This document shows positions 1-8,510 of a stretch of 64,000 nt of DNA, one piece after another (positions within the stretch are counted from its first letter, which is position 1; each line of letters opens with the position of its first letter). The stretch covers positions 1 through 64,000 of the forward strand of contig NZ_JAYGHR010000082.1 in the NCBI RefSeq assembly GCF_034932365.1. Direction: 5' to 3'. This stretch comes from Capilliphycus robustus (GTDB lineage: Bacteria; Cyanobacteriota; Cyanobacteriia; Cyanobacteriales; Microcoleaceae). A model generated the notes under the pieces. It made no database searches. It was not told where the DNA came from and worked only from the letters and a program-made list of their open reading frames with translations. Made by a program: the position numbers and the translations under genes.

Positions 1-156
1 GAGTTAGACAGGGATCATAATGCCGCAATTAATATTCTGAATTCAGCTTTGAGTACGCTAGGGCATAGCGGAACTTGGATCTTAGATCAAAACGCTTCAG
101 GAGATTTTACCTCTACTGTGATAGGAGCAATCCTGTCTCAGCAAGTCGAGTCGTAG
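1..156 (+). CDS. tnpB: TnpB (IS200/IS605 OrfB) C-terminal end, cut by the window edge
   Basis: The first 51 codons read DRDHNAAINIL followed by GHSGTW and a short tail ending in a TAG stop at 154-156. The D-RDHNAA-NIL block is the hallmark of the C-terminal RuvC/zinc region of TnpB, the RNA-guided nuclease carried by IS200/IS605 elements. Everything upstream lies outside the window, so whether the gene is intact cannot be judged. The IS right end follows directly, which supports the family call. Confidence 0.85.
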   Translation, partial: ELDRDHNAAINILNSALSTLGHSGTWILDQNASGDFTSTVIGAILSQQVES

Positions 157-195
157 AATGAAGAATCCCCGCCGTTTACGACGTGGGAGTGTCAA
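157..195 (+). mobile_element. IS200/IS605 right end
   Basis: Just after the tnpB stop, an imperfect hairpin (TCCCC..CGT-TT-ACG..GGGA) leads into GGGAGTGTCAA, ending with TCAA at 192-195. This is the typical layout of the right end of an IS605-type element. In TnpB systems the same end forms the 3' part of the omega RNA, so the guide would be copied from the flank beginning at about position 196. The boundary is inferred from the motif; no second element end is visible in the window. Confidence 0.6.
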
Positions 196-297
196 AGGCT
201 GGAAGCGATTGCTACAGAGATAGCTCAACTCAGCCTGATATGATTTCTGCAACCGAAACATTGTCCGAACCCAACAGGCCGATTGAAAGGAGAATCT

Positions 298-2835
298 ATG
301 ACTCAATCCCTCCCAACCGTAAATGAATGTCCGATTCAAATTGAGGACGACCGCACTGGAATGAGTGTGGACACGCTCAAGCGGGCCTTTGCGGATAATC
401 TTTTCTATTTGCAAGGGAAGTATGAGTCCTTTGCCACCCCCGATGACTTTTACATGGCGCTCGCCTACACATTGCGCGATCGCTTACTCAACCGTTGGCT
501 GAAAACCTTTAAAACCTATGTAGAAAACAACGTTAAGGTTGTCTACTATCTCTCGGCTGAGTTTTTGATGGGGCGTCATCTTGGCAACAGTCTGATCAAC
601 CTACACGTCTATGAGAAAATCCGTCAGGCGGTTGAAGAGTCTGGCTTAAACTTAGACGAACTGTTAGAACGAGAACCTGACCCCGGTTTAGGGAATGGAG
701 GCTTAGGACGTTTAGCCGCTTGTTTCCTCGACTCTTTGGCTACCTTAGAAATTCCGGCTGTTGGTTGTGGCTTACGCTATGAGTTTGGGATTTTTCACCA
801 AATGATTCAGGATGGTTGGCAAGCTGAAATTCCTGATAAATGGCTGCGTTTTGGCAACCCTTGGGAAATTGCCCGTCCGGATCAGGCCGTCGAGGTGAAA
901 TTTGGCGGTCATACGGAAATGTACCATGATGATAAGGGTCAGTATCGGGTGCGTTGGATTCCCTCAACGACTGCCATTGGTATTCCCTACGATACGCCTG
1001 TTCCCGGATATGACACCAATACCGTTAACCCCTTGCGGTTGTGGCGGGCAGAAGCGAGTGATGATTTCAACTTTGATGCCTTTAACGCAGGGAACTATGA
1101 TGGGGCGGTTGCGGAAAAAATGCGATCGGAAACCATTTCTAAGGTTCTCTACCCCAACGACAACACGCCTCAAGGGAAGCAACTGAGACTCGAGCAGCAA
1201 TTTTTCTTTGTGTCTTGTACGTTACAGGATATTATTCGCATTCACCTGATGCGTCACAAGAGTCTGCACAATCTCTATGAAACAACGGCGATTCAGCTTA
1301 ATGATACTCATCCGGCGGTGGCGATCGCTGAAATGATGCGACTGTTGCTCGATGAACATGGCTTTGACTGGGATGATGCTTGGCGGGTTACCCAAACCAC
1401 TTTTGCCTACACGAACCATACTCTAATGCCAGAGGCGCTAGAAAAATGGTCTGTGACGTTGTTTGGCTATCTCCTGCCTCGCCATCTGGAAATCATTTAC
1501 GAAATTAATCGTCGTTTTCTCGAAGATGTTAAGCTCTGGTATCCTGATGATCAAGGGATGTTAGCCCGTTTATCACTCATTCAAGAAGGGCCAGAACAAT
1601 ATGTCCGCATGGCAAATTTAGCCTGTGTGGGATCTCACGCGATTAATGGTGTGGCGGCGCTGCACACAGAACTGTTAAAACAAGATACGCTGCGAGATTT
1701 CTACAAGATTTGGCCTGAGAAGTTCTTCAATAAAACAAACGGTGTTACTCCTCGTCGCTGGGTGTTATTGAGCAATCCTAAACTGTCTGAGCTTTATACC
1801 TCTAAAATCGGTAAGGGTTGGCTCAAGGATCTCGATCAACTTCGCAAGATTGAAGCTTACATTGAAGATGCCGGATTCCGTGAACAATGGCATCAGATTA
1901 AGTTAGAAAACAAACAGAAACTCGCTGATTACATCTGGAAACACAATGGCATTGCGGTTGATCCCAATTCCATGTTTGATGTGCAGGTGAAGCGGATTCA
2001 CGAATACAAACGCCAGCATTTGTGTGTACTGCACATTATCACGCTGTACAACCGGATTAAGCAAAATCCCAACATTGAGGTGACTCCCCGGACTTTCATT
2101 TTTGGAGGGAAGGCGGCACCGGGATATTTCATGGCGAAACTGATGATTAAACTCATCAATGCCGTCGCTGAAGTTGTTAACAATGATCCGGATGTTCGCG
2201 GACGGTTGAAGGTGGTTTTCTTAGCGAATTTTAATGCTTCTCTGGGTCAGAAAATCTATCCGGCTGCGGATTTGTCCGAACAAATTTCAACGGCGGGTAA
2301 AGAAGCTTCTGGTACGGGTAACATGAAGTTTGCTATGAATGGCGCGATGACGATTGGTACCCTTGATGGTGCAAATATTGAAATCCGTGAAGAAGCTGGA
2401 GAAGAGAATTTCTTCTTGTTTGGTTTAACGGCTGATGAAGTCTACAAAGTTAAAGCTGCGGGTTATAATCCCTCGGAATACTACAGCAAGAATGCTGAGT
2501 TAAAAGCGGTGATGGATCGCCTAACTTCGGGATTTTTCTCTCATGGGGATAAGGAATTGTTTAAACCCATGACTGATTCTTTCATGCACCATGATCCTTA
2601 TATGCTGTTTGCTGATTATCAGTCTTACATTGATTGTCAAGAACGAGTCAGCAAAGTATTCCAGGATCGTGATGCTTGGACTCGAATGGCAATTTTGAAT
2701 GCCGTTCGTATGGGTAAGTTTTCTAGCGATCGCACGATCAAAGAGTATTGTGAACAGATCTGGAATGTTAAACCTGTTCCCATTCAACTGGAAGAATACA
2801 ATCAAGATTCTGCGGTTTTAAAGGTCGCTAAGTAA
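298..2835 (+). CDS. glgP: Glycogen phosphorylase
   Basis: GlgP removes glucose-1-phosphate from the non-reducing ends of cytosolic glycogen by phosphorolysis. The 845-residue product has the normal family length. It carries the GNGGLGRLAACFLDS block near residue 130 and the pyridoxal-phosphate site EASGTGNMKFAMNGAM, with the PLP lysine at about residue 677. A TTG at 283 is in frame, but AAAGGAG at 286-292 is spaced correctly for the ATG at 298, so I chose that start. The gene stands alone, between a TnpB element end and a mini-element. Confident call. Confidence 0.97.
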   Translation: MTQSLPTVNECPIQIEDDRTGMSVDTLKRAFADNLFYLQGKYESFATPDDFYMALAYTLRDRLLNRWLKTFKTYVENNVKVVYYLSAEFLMGRHLGNSLINLHVYEKIRQAVEESGLNLDELLEREPDPGLGNGGLGRLAACFLDSLATLEIPAVGCGLRYEFGIFHQMIQDGWQAEIPDKWLRFGNPWEIARPDQAVEVKFGGHTEMYHDDKGQYRVRWIPSTTAIGIPYDTPVPGYDTNTVNPLRLWRAEASDDFNFDAFNAGNYDGAVAEKMRSETISKVLYPNDNTPQGKQLRLEQQFFFVSCTLQDIIRIHLMRHKSLHNLYETTAIQLNDTHPAVAIAEMMRLLLDEHGFDWDDAWRVTQTTFAYTNHTLMPEALEKWSVTLFGYLLPRHLEIIYEINRRFLEDVKLWYPDDQGMLARLSLIQEGPEQYVRMANLACVGSHAINGVAALHTELLKQDTLRDFYKIWPEKFFNKTNGVTPRRWVLLSNPKLSELYTSKIGKGWLKDLDQLRKIEAYIEDAGFREQWHQIKLENKQKLADYIWKHNGIAVDPNSMFDVQVKRIHEYKRQHLCVLHIITLYNRIKQNPNIEVTPRTFIFGGKAAPGYFMAKLMIKLINAVAEVVNNDPDVRGRLKVVFLANFNASLGQKIYPAADLSEQISTAGKEASGTGNMKFAMNGAMTIGTLDGANIEIREEAGEENFFLFGLTADEVYKVKAAGYNPSEYYSKNAELKAVMDRLTSGFFSHGDKELFKPMTDSFMHHDPYMLFADYQSYIDCQERVSKVFQDRDAWTRMAILNAVRMGKFSSDRTIKEYCEQIWNVKPVPIQLEEYNQDSAVLKVAK

Positions 2836-2872
2836 TCTCTCCGCATCTTTTGTTTATTGATCGAGCGTAAAA

Positions 2873-3192
2873 CCCCGTCCCAAGAGTGGGCGGGGATGTA
2901 AGCGAGCGAGAGTCTCTGGTACAATACGAATACCTATCACCAGACTAGACATTTCTTGACTGCAACTTGGTATGTTGGAGAATAGGAAAAAGTGGTTTGT
3001 CCGTGACGATAGAAGTGGTCAAAGACCAGCCCCGATGAGTGTTCGGGATGCCCCAGGAGTGGGAAGAACAGAAACTTCTTCTCTCTACTGCTAGTCAGAC
3101 GGAGAGACTTTCTTACGGTCAATTACCCGTATGCGACAGATCCGAAGTGGTCTAGTTGTAAGCCACATCCCCTTGTGGGTGGGGCATTTGAC
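2873..3192 (+). mobile_element. tnpB-less IS200/IS605-type mini-element (candidate)
   Basis: This gene-free stretch begins with a strong hairpin (CCCCGTCCC at 2873-2881, loop AAGAGT, GGGCGGGG at 2888-2895), followed by GGGGATGTAAG and an extended -10 box TGGTACAAT at 2917-2925. It ends in a GC-rich repeat (CCACATCCCC and GGGTGGGG, 3163-3184). The mini-element at 35130-35513 has the same order: left hairpin, GGGGATATAAG, extended -10, about 300 nt without an intact ORF, and a GC-rich right end. I infer a deletion derivative of an IS605-type element that may still transcribe an omega-RNA-like molecule. The exact ends are uncertain. Confidence 0.4.
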
Positions 3193-3209
3193 TCTGTAGA
3201 ATTGACTTT

Positions 3210-3239
3210 CCCCTGTTAACAAAAGCAGGGGATTTTTTT
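3210..3239 (+). terminator. Rho-independent terminator
   Basis: CCCCTG (3210-3215), a 10-nt loop and CAGGGG (3226-3231) are followed by ATTTTTTT. It lies after the mini-element and could end transcripts from glgP or from the mini-element's own promoter. Confidence 0.7.
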
Positions 3240-3249
3240 GGGAAGGGAG

Positions 3250-3311
3250 TTGACAGACAGGGGCGACTCCTGGTATACTTTAAAGAGTACCTTAAACAAT
3301 TGGATGTTTAA
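3250..3311 (+). promoter_or_regulatory. Strong sigma-70-type promoter with a hairpin just downstream
   Basis: TTGACA (3250-3255), an 18-nt spacer and TATACT (3274-3279) with an extended TGG form a near-consensus promoter. About 6-13 nt after the expected start lies an AT-rich stem, TTAAACA (3292-3298) and TGTTTAA (3305-3311), followed by an A/T tract. No plus-strand gene follows; the next gene is on the minus strand. Either a very short RNA, an attenuated antisense transcript, or chance. Confidence 0.45.
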
Positions 3312-3406
3312 AAAAATATTTTTTTCGCAAATATCCGATTATACTAAAAATAATACCACAGGCTCCGAAAAAGTCAAGAGGGTAGACTAAAAATAGGCTG
3401 ACCGAG

Positions 3407-4033
3407 TTACTGGGGATTAAAATTTCTAAATTCTCGAAATTGCAATCCTTCTGATAGGATTTGTACCTGACAACTTAAGGGAATTTGATCAAAATTACAA
3501 ATATAGAAAGCCAGTAAATCCCCCTGACGATTACAAACCCGCAAATTATAACCATAGCGTCTTGTTACGGAGGCAAATCGACTGACAAATACATATTGTC
3601 CCATGTATTTTTCTCGATTCCAGTTAATCCGATTGACAACAAGAGTGACTAAATTATTAACATACAAATCCGGCTGAAGCTGTGTAATTTTGGGTTCAAC
3701 AAACCAAGTTTCTAGAATGGGATATTGTTCTGTTTCATCGGAAAGTTGTTCAGCGTTAAGTTGAATATTTATGTCTGATTCCACCTGCTGAGTTGGAGTC
3801 GGTAAAGTAGAATATCCATAGAGTTCTTGTGCTAACCATAAACTGGGGATACTGGGTTCAGTTTGAGATAAGGGCGGCGAGGGTAAGACTTCCATCTCCC
3901 AGAAACAGGGTTTAGGAGTTTTACTGATCACAAGGTTTTCTGTTTGCGATCGCACAGGTTGAACGATAGAGGTTAAACTCCAAAACACAGTGAATATTAA
4001 TTTTAGGAATGGATATCGCGGTTGAGAGTGCAT
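3407..4033 (-). CDS. Hypothetical exported protein
   Basis: A product of 208 residues, unrecognised. The ATG at 4033 is preferred to a TTG at 4054. It begins with a basic segment and a hydrophobic stretch (FLKLIFTVFWSLTSIV) followed by a plausible cleavage region (VRSQ), which suggests export. The C-terminal half (from about residue 105) looks folded, with NRINW, MGQYVFVSRFASV and a short Cys-containing segment. Its neighbour on the same strand is the SLH-domain protein, but the ~110-bp gap does not prove an operon. Confidence 0.65.
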   Translation of the reverse strand: MHSQPRYPFLKLIFTVFWSLTSIVQPVRSQTENLVISKTPKPCFWEMEVLPSPPLSQTEPSIPSLWLAQELYGYSTLPTPTQQVESDINIQLNAEQLSDETEQYPILETWFVEPKITQLQPDLYVNNLVTLVVNRINWNREKYMGQYVFVSRFASVTRRYGYNLRVCNRQGDLLAFYICNFDQIPLSCQVQILSEGLQFREFRNFNPQ

Positions 4034-4146
4034 AGATATTTTAGGGCTATTCAATCAAAAAAAACTTCCCTACAATTCCGTTCAATAACGTGAAATCAGG
4101 GAAAGTTTCAAGTTGTCAAATAAAGGGTTAAAAATTGTAGACTCCC

Positions 4147-5466
4147 TCAGTTATTCGGCTTGACAATATAATCGGATGAAATCGGTTCAGCTTTGCCGGA
4201 TTCAACTAAAGCTTGATAAATCATAGCTGAGACTTCCGCCCGAGTTGCAGGTTGATTGGGATTGAGAGTATTTTGTTCGGGATGATTAACGACTAATCCC
4301 GCTTCTGTGGCGGCGGCGATTTTCTCAACCGCCCATTTGGGAATTTGATCGGCATCCTGGTAAACTTTTAAAGTTTCTTCAGGATTTCTCGGGGGTTTGA
4401 GATCCAACCCACTGACTAAAGCGACTAAAACCTGAACGCGAGGTACGACTTCATTGGGAAGAAAGATCTCACCGGGATAACCCCTCATAAAGCCCGTTTG
4501 AGTGACATCAACAATCGCCTGTTGCGCCCAGTTGTCTGGCTTTACATCTTTATAATTGAGTTGAGCGGATTGATCTTTTTGAGGAATAAAGGCATTTTCG
4601 AGTTGAGCGGCGAGTTCTGCCCGAGTGATCGGTTTATCAGGTTGAAACGTACCATCATTGTAGGGAACGATAATCTGATTTTCAGTCGTATACTCAATAA
4701 ACTCTTTAGCCCAGAACTCCGACGGTACATCAGAAAGCACGAAGAATGGTACTGGTGTAGGAATTTCAGCTTTGCTTTGAGGGCTAGCTTTTATATCAGG
4801 TTGAGCGGCTTGTTGTTGGCTTTGAGGACTAGCTTGTGTTTGCGGTTGAGCGGCTTGTTGTTGGCTTTGAGGACTAGCTGCTGTTTGCGGTTGAGCGGCT
4901 TGTTGTTGGCTTTGAGGACTAGCTGCTGTTTGCGGTTGAGCGGCTTGTTGTTGGCTTTGAGGACTAGCTGCTGTTTGCGGTTGAGTCGTCGTTGACTCTT
5001 GAGTGGGAATGGGTACAATAGTCGTCTGTGAACCCGGATTTTCCTGAGACTCAGACGCATCAGGCGGTGTGAAGAAAAAGGGAGTAATCATCCACCAAGC
5101 CGGACTGACATCTGTTGAGCGAGAAGGGCTTTCAGGAGTCGGAGCAGGCGAGAAGGATTGAAATACATTTCCCGAAGAGGTAGCAGGTACAGAGACTCGC
5201 TGTGGACTTGCTTGTTGTTGCCGATGCTGCAAGAGAGAGTTTTCTAAAACTTGGGATAAATTAAATTGGTCTGAGACACTCGATTGAGGAGTGGGCAGAA
5301 TAGCAGGTGAAGTGAACTTTTGCCTGTAGGCTTTAGCGTCTTTACCCAACACCCAAAATAATATACCGCCCATCGCTAAAAGTGCGATTAAAACGGCAAT
5401 CCACTCATCGTTATTGCGAGATGAAGCTTGGGGTGAGGATGAATTTGGAGGCAATGAATTTGACAT
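4147..5466 (-). CDS. Membrane-anchored SLH-domain protein with glutamine/proline-rich repeats
   Basis: About 439 residues. After a short polar N-terminus there is one transmembrane helix (WIAVLIALLAMGGILFWVLG), then a low-complexity linker containing four 15-residue QPQTAASPQSQQQAA units. The C-terminal half has three S-layer-homology repeats, each with the W-A--I and ITRAE / PRVQ / ATRAE signatures. Known SLH domains bind secondary cell-wall polymer or peptidoglycan-linked glycans, so the protein probably tethers the inner membrane to the wall. The start at 5466 (MSNSLPP) is chosen over upstream ATG codons because the coding character begins there. Confidence 0.85.
   Translation of the reverse strand: MSNSLPPNSSSPQASSRNNDEWIAVLIALLAMGGILFWVLGKDAKAYRQKFTSPAILPTPQSSVSDQFNLSQVLENSLLQHRQQQASPQRVSVPATSSGNVFQSFSPAPTPESPSRSTDVSPAWWMITPFFFTPPDASESQENPGSQTTIVPIPTQESTTTQPQTAASPQSQQQAAQPQTAASPQSQQQAAQPQTAASPQSQQQAAQPQTQASPQSQQQAAQPDIKASPQSKAEIPTPVPFFVLSDVPSEFWAKEFIEYTTENQIIVPYNDGTFQPDKPITRAELAAQLENAFIPQKDQSAQLNYKDVKPDNWAQQAIVDVTQTGFMRGYPGEIFLPNEVVPRVQVLVALVSGLDLKPPRNPEETLKVYQDADQIPKWAVEKIAAATEAGLVVNHPEQNTLNPNQPATRAEVSAMIYQALVESGKAEPISSDYIVKPNN
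4799..4978 (-). repeat. Tandem 45-bp repeat, four copies
   Basis: Copies start at 4799, 4844, 4889 and 4934 and are nearly identical; a partial copy starts at 4979. They encode the 15-residue units of the SLH protein linker. The copy number is likely to vary between strains. Confidence 0.95.
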
Positions 5467-5592
5467 AAAACACATTGATTCACACAACATCACCCTCAAG
5501 ATTAGCCGCTATTTTCCTCTGTGGCAATTCATCTCCCGACGGACAGCAGAGCTAGGGCAAATTGCGATGCCTAAATTTGCCCACAAAAGCTT

Positions 5593-6930
5593 TTATTTAG
5601 GATTCTCGCGTTCACTAATCGCCAGAGGTCGTGAAGCGGCTTCAGTCGCTAGAATGTTGATGGCGCGAGCATAGTAAGGATCTCCTTGAGTCCCAATTAA
5701 TTGAGGATCGCTAGCGAGTTGCTTTTTCTGATCGTCGGTCAGCTCTAGTTTAACGTCGGGTGTGACTCCTTTTTTGCTAATGTCGGTGCCATTGGGCGTG
5801 TAGTAATGGGCAATTGTTACCGCTAAACCGGAACCATCAGATAAGGAAAACACCGATTGTACTAAAGCTTTTCCAAAGGTTTGATCGCCCATAATCACGG
5901 CTCGGTGATTGTCTTTCATGGCTCCGGCGAGGATTTCGCTGGCACTGGCGGAGTTTCCATCAACGAGAACAACAGTGGGTAAAGTGGTGATTGCGGTGCG
6001 GTTGGCTCGGATTTCTTGGGTTTCGCCATCGCGATCAACGGTGCTGACAATCATGCCATCATCCATCCACATTCGGGCAATTTCAATACTACTGCGGAGC
6101 AAACCTCCGGGATTCCCGCGTAAATCGAGGACGAAGGCTTCTGCTTGTTTTTCGACCAACTCTTCCATCGCTTCTTTCATCTGTTCGGCGGCGTGGGAGT
6201 TGAACTCGCGCAACTGAATATATCCAACTTTTCGCTCTCCTTCGGTATTGAGGCGATAGTAGACGGCTTCGAGTTCAATGCGAGCGCGAGTGAGGGTGAC
6301 ATTGAACTCTTCTTGGCCTGCGCGTTTAATTCGCACTTCAACTTGAGTTCCGACATTACCCCGAATTTTTTCGGCGGCATTATCAACGCTCATCCCTTGG
6401 GTTGAGATGCCATCAATCTCTAGAATTTGATCTCCGGCTTGAATTCCGGCAGCTTGGGCGGGAGAATTTTTAATGGGAGAAACAACAACGATGCTTTTCG
6501 TTTTCTCATCGAGTGAAAGCTGCATTCCCACACCAGACAGTTCTCCTGCGGTTTGACTGGTCAACCGCTCATACTGTTTCGGGTCCATGAAACGGGTGTA
6601 GGGATCATTAAGCAGTTCAAGAGCTTGACGTAAGGCGCGATAAGCTTCTTCACGGGATGAATATTCTTTGCTTAATAGCTCTTGTCGAATGGCTTTCCAG
6701 TTTTTGCGGTTGAAGTTGGGATCGACATACTCTCGATAGACAATTTGCCATGCTTCATCTAGAACTGCTTTGGGGCTGTTTTTCAGGCTCGCATGGACTG
6801 CATTGCTCAATCCCGGAACCGCTATGGTCGAAATGGCTGCAATTACCATCAGGCGTTGAGCTTTACTACGGATTGCCCCACTTAGGAGGCGATTGCAAAA
6901 TGAAGAAAAGCTTCCTGCGTTGTCGTTCAT
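5593..6930 (-). CDS. ctpA: C-terminal processing peptidase (CtpA/PrcA family, S41)
   Basis: The 445-residue product starts with a basic segment and a hydrophobic export signal (residues 26-47), then has the CtpA N-terminal helical region, a PDZ domain (about 131-215) and the S41 protease core. The Ser/Lys dyad is visible: Ser329 in NSASASEI and Lys354 in TFGKALVQS, with the usual 25-residue spacing. The family works in the thylakoid lumen or periplasm; one cyanobacterial paralogue trims the D1 protein of photosystem II. Cyanobacteria carry several Ctp paralogues, so the exact symbol is less certain than the family. Confidence 0.93.
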   Translation of the reverse strand: MNDNAGSFSSFCNRLLSGAIRSKAQRLMVIAAISTIAVPGLSNAVHASLKNSPKAVLDEAWQIVYREYVDPNFNRKNWKAIRQELLSKEYSSREEAYRALRQALELLNDPYTRFMDPKQYERLTSQTAGELSGVGMQLSLDEKTKSIVVVSPIKNSPAQAAGIQAGDQILEIDGISTQGMSVDNAAEKIRGNVGTQVEVRIKRAGQEEFNVTLTRARIELEAVYYRLNTEGERKVGYIQLREFNSHAAEQMKEAMEELVEKQAEAFVLDLRGNPGGLLRSSIEIARMWMDDGMIVSTVDRDGETQEIRANRTAITTLPTVVLVDGNSASASEILAGAMKDNHRAVIMGDQTFGKALVQSVFSLSDGSGLAVTIAHYYTPNGTDISKKGVTPDVKLELTDDQKKQLASDPQLIGTQGDPYYARAINILATEAASRPLAISERENPK

Positions 6931-7827
6931 CTAGTCTTCCTCTGGCTTGATTCCCTACACTGGGATGAAAATGGGAGATTGGGGATTTTCTCCCCGTTTA
7001 TATCGTAATTTTAGAGATGATCTCCGCCTGTTTGACCATTTAACAGTGGGAGTCGGCAGGTTATTCGCAGTGAACCATCAATGGATGTATCACAGAGGGG
7101 ATCAGCAACTGTTGCTTGCTCAATCTTAGATGCTCACTCAAAAATGAGTAAGAATTCGATGAGTTCCCAGGCTTTTGGATACTCCTGACTCGTCCACCAT
7201 TCAAATTTTCTCCTGCTTTATCGGGAATGTAGACAATCTTTATACTCGTTCTAGCGGAATAATCCGAGTTGGATCTGACTCGTTATCGATGTCATGCTCC
7301 TGTACTACTATTAGTGTAGCTAGACTTTTGCTCAATTGGAAATGTCCTAATGTTAACATTTTTACAAAATGAGTCTAAAACTTTCCTTAAAGCTTTCCGG
7401 ATCTTCAGAAATTGACTCGGTTGAGTCCAATTGTCGGGTTGAGGGATAGAGCGATCGCTGTCGGGGTTTCCTCACCGATATCAAGAGTGAAATATTTTCC
7501 GATGCCCTGGTTACACTTTATCGAAAGTAGCTCGTTTTAGCAAATTCAGGTCGATCAACGACTCTAACCTTTTGCTTTCGGGAGAAAATTAAACGATGTT
7601 CCGATGAGGGTTTGGGGCTGATGGGGTTGAGCGAGTCGGATGTTTCCCTCAATCTTGTAGGAGCAAATTTTCGATTTTCATTGCAATCCTATAGGAGATT
7701 AATCATAATTTTCATCTTCACCGTTTTGTCGTTTGTTTGGCAATCTAATCGAATTAGATCGAGCAATAATTTTTTCAAGAAGCTGAAGATTTTGAGGGTG
7801 GAATAATCCACCCCTAGATGGTTAAAT
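6931..7827. other. Gene-poor interval
   Basis: About 900 bp between two minus-strand genes. I see one HIP1 site near 7450 and AT-rich DNA, but no convincing ORF, tRNA or terminator. The small plus-strand ORFs here lack ribosome-binding sites and coding character. It presumably contains the promoter of the CtpA-type gene near 6931-7100. Confidence 0.5.
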
Positions 7828-8424
7828 TTAATTGGAGTGATAATTTCCAGACAAAATTGGCAGGTGAGTTTTCCAAGCCTGAGAAAATTCTGAGATATAA
7901 TCTTCTTGCTCTTGGGTTTCAATGGTGTACTGTCGAGTTTCTCTGACGATCGCGATCGCTTTTTCGGGGGAATAGCCCACCGCAACTAAACAGCAAGCGG
8001 CGACAAGTCCGCTACGTCCTAACCCTCCCATACAATGAATAACAACGGTTTTATCCTGTTTAGCATTCAGCAATATTTGTTGAACTAAAAGAATCAGTTC
8101 ATCCATAGAAGTGGGAACACTCATATCTTTAATCGGAAACCACCGGGTTTGTATCCCTCTAGCTTGGGCTTCGGAGATCAGATTGGGAATTTGTACCGCT
8201 TCAAACTCGTGGGATTCGATTAGAGAGACTAACACATCAGTTTGATAGTCATGTCGCAAGCGATCGAGATCTTGATACAAATTCCGATTCCACATAAAGT
8301 GCATTCCTTGATGCTGTTTTCCGGGTGCAAATGTCAAGCCGACTTTTCCTGGAAATGGAACTTGGTCGGCGGGTAAGAAATCCACCGTAATGGGATCGTT
8401 TTGAGAGGTTCTAACGCAGTTCAT
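7828..8424 (-). CDS. Dual-specificity/CDKN3-like protein phosphatase
   Basis: The 198-residue product has the HCx5R signature of cysteine-based phosphatases, HCMGGLGRS, with Cys131 and Arg137. An upstream Asp at about residue 100 (WFPIKD) fits the general-acid position. The closest group known to me is the cyclin-dependent kinase inhibitor 3-like family, single-domain soluble phosphatases found in many bacteria. The substrate is unknown. The gene is followed by the minus-strand GUN4 gene upstream, with an 86-bp gap. Confidence 0.88.
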   Translation of the reverse strand: MNCVRTSQNDPITVDFLPADQVPFPGKVGLTFAPGKQHQGMHFMWNRNLYQDLDRLRHDYQTDVLVSLIESHEFEAVQIPNLISEAQARGIQTRWFPIKDMSVPTSMDELILLVQQILLNAKQDKTVVIHCMGGLGRSGLVAACCLVAVGYSPEKAIAIVRETRQYTIETQEQEDYISEFSQAWKTHLPILSGNYHSN

Positions 8425-8510
8425 CTTCAGGCCACCAAAGTTGACAATGGACTGTTTCTCCCTGATTGTAACGAAGTTTTAAATTCTGGGCTAGTTAGAA
8501 TTAGATAGAA

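Noticed and set aside
4799..4978. Regular 45-bp repeat considered as a CRISPR array
   Set aside because: There are no unique spacers; the unit is wholly repeated, in frame and inside a gene. No cas genes are present.
4498..4995. Plus-strand 165-codon ORF rich in LSGLLLALRTS repeats
   Set aside because: It is the complement of the glutamine-rich repeats of the SLH gene and has no independent coding evidence.
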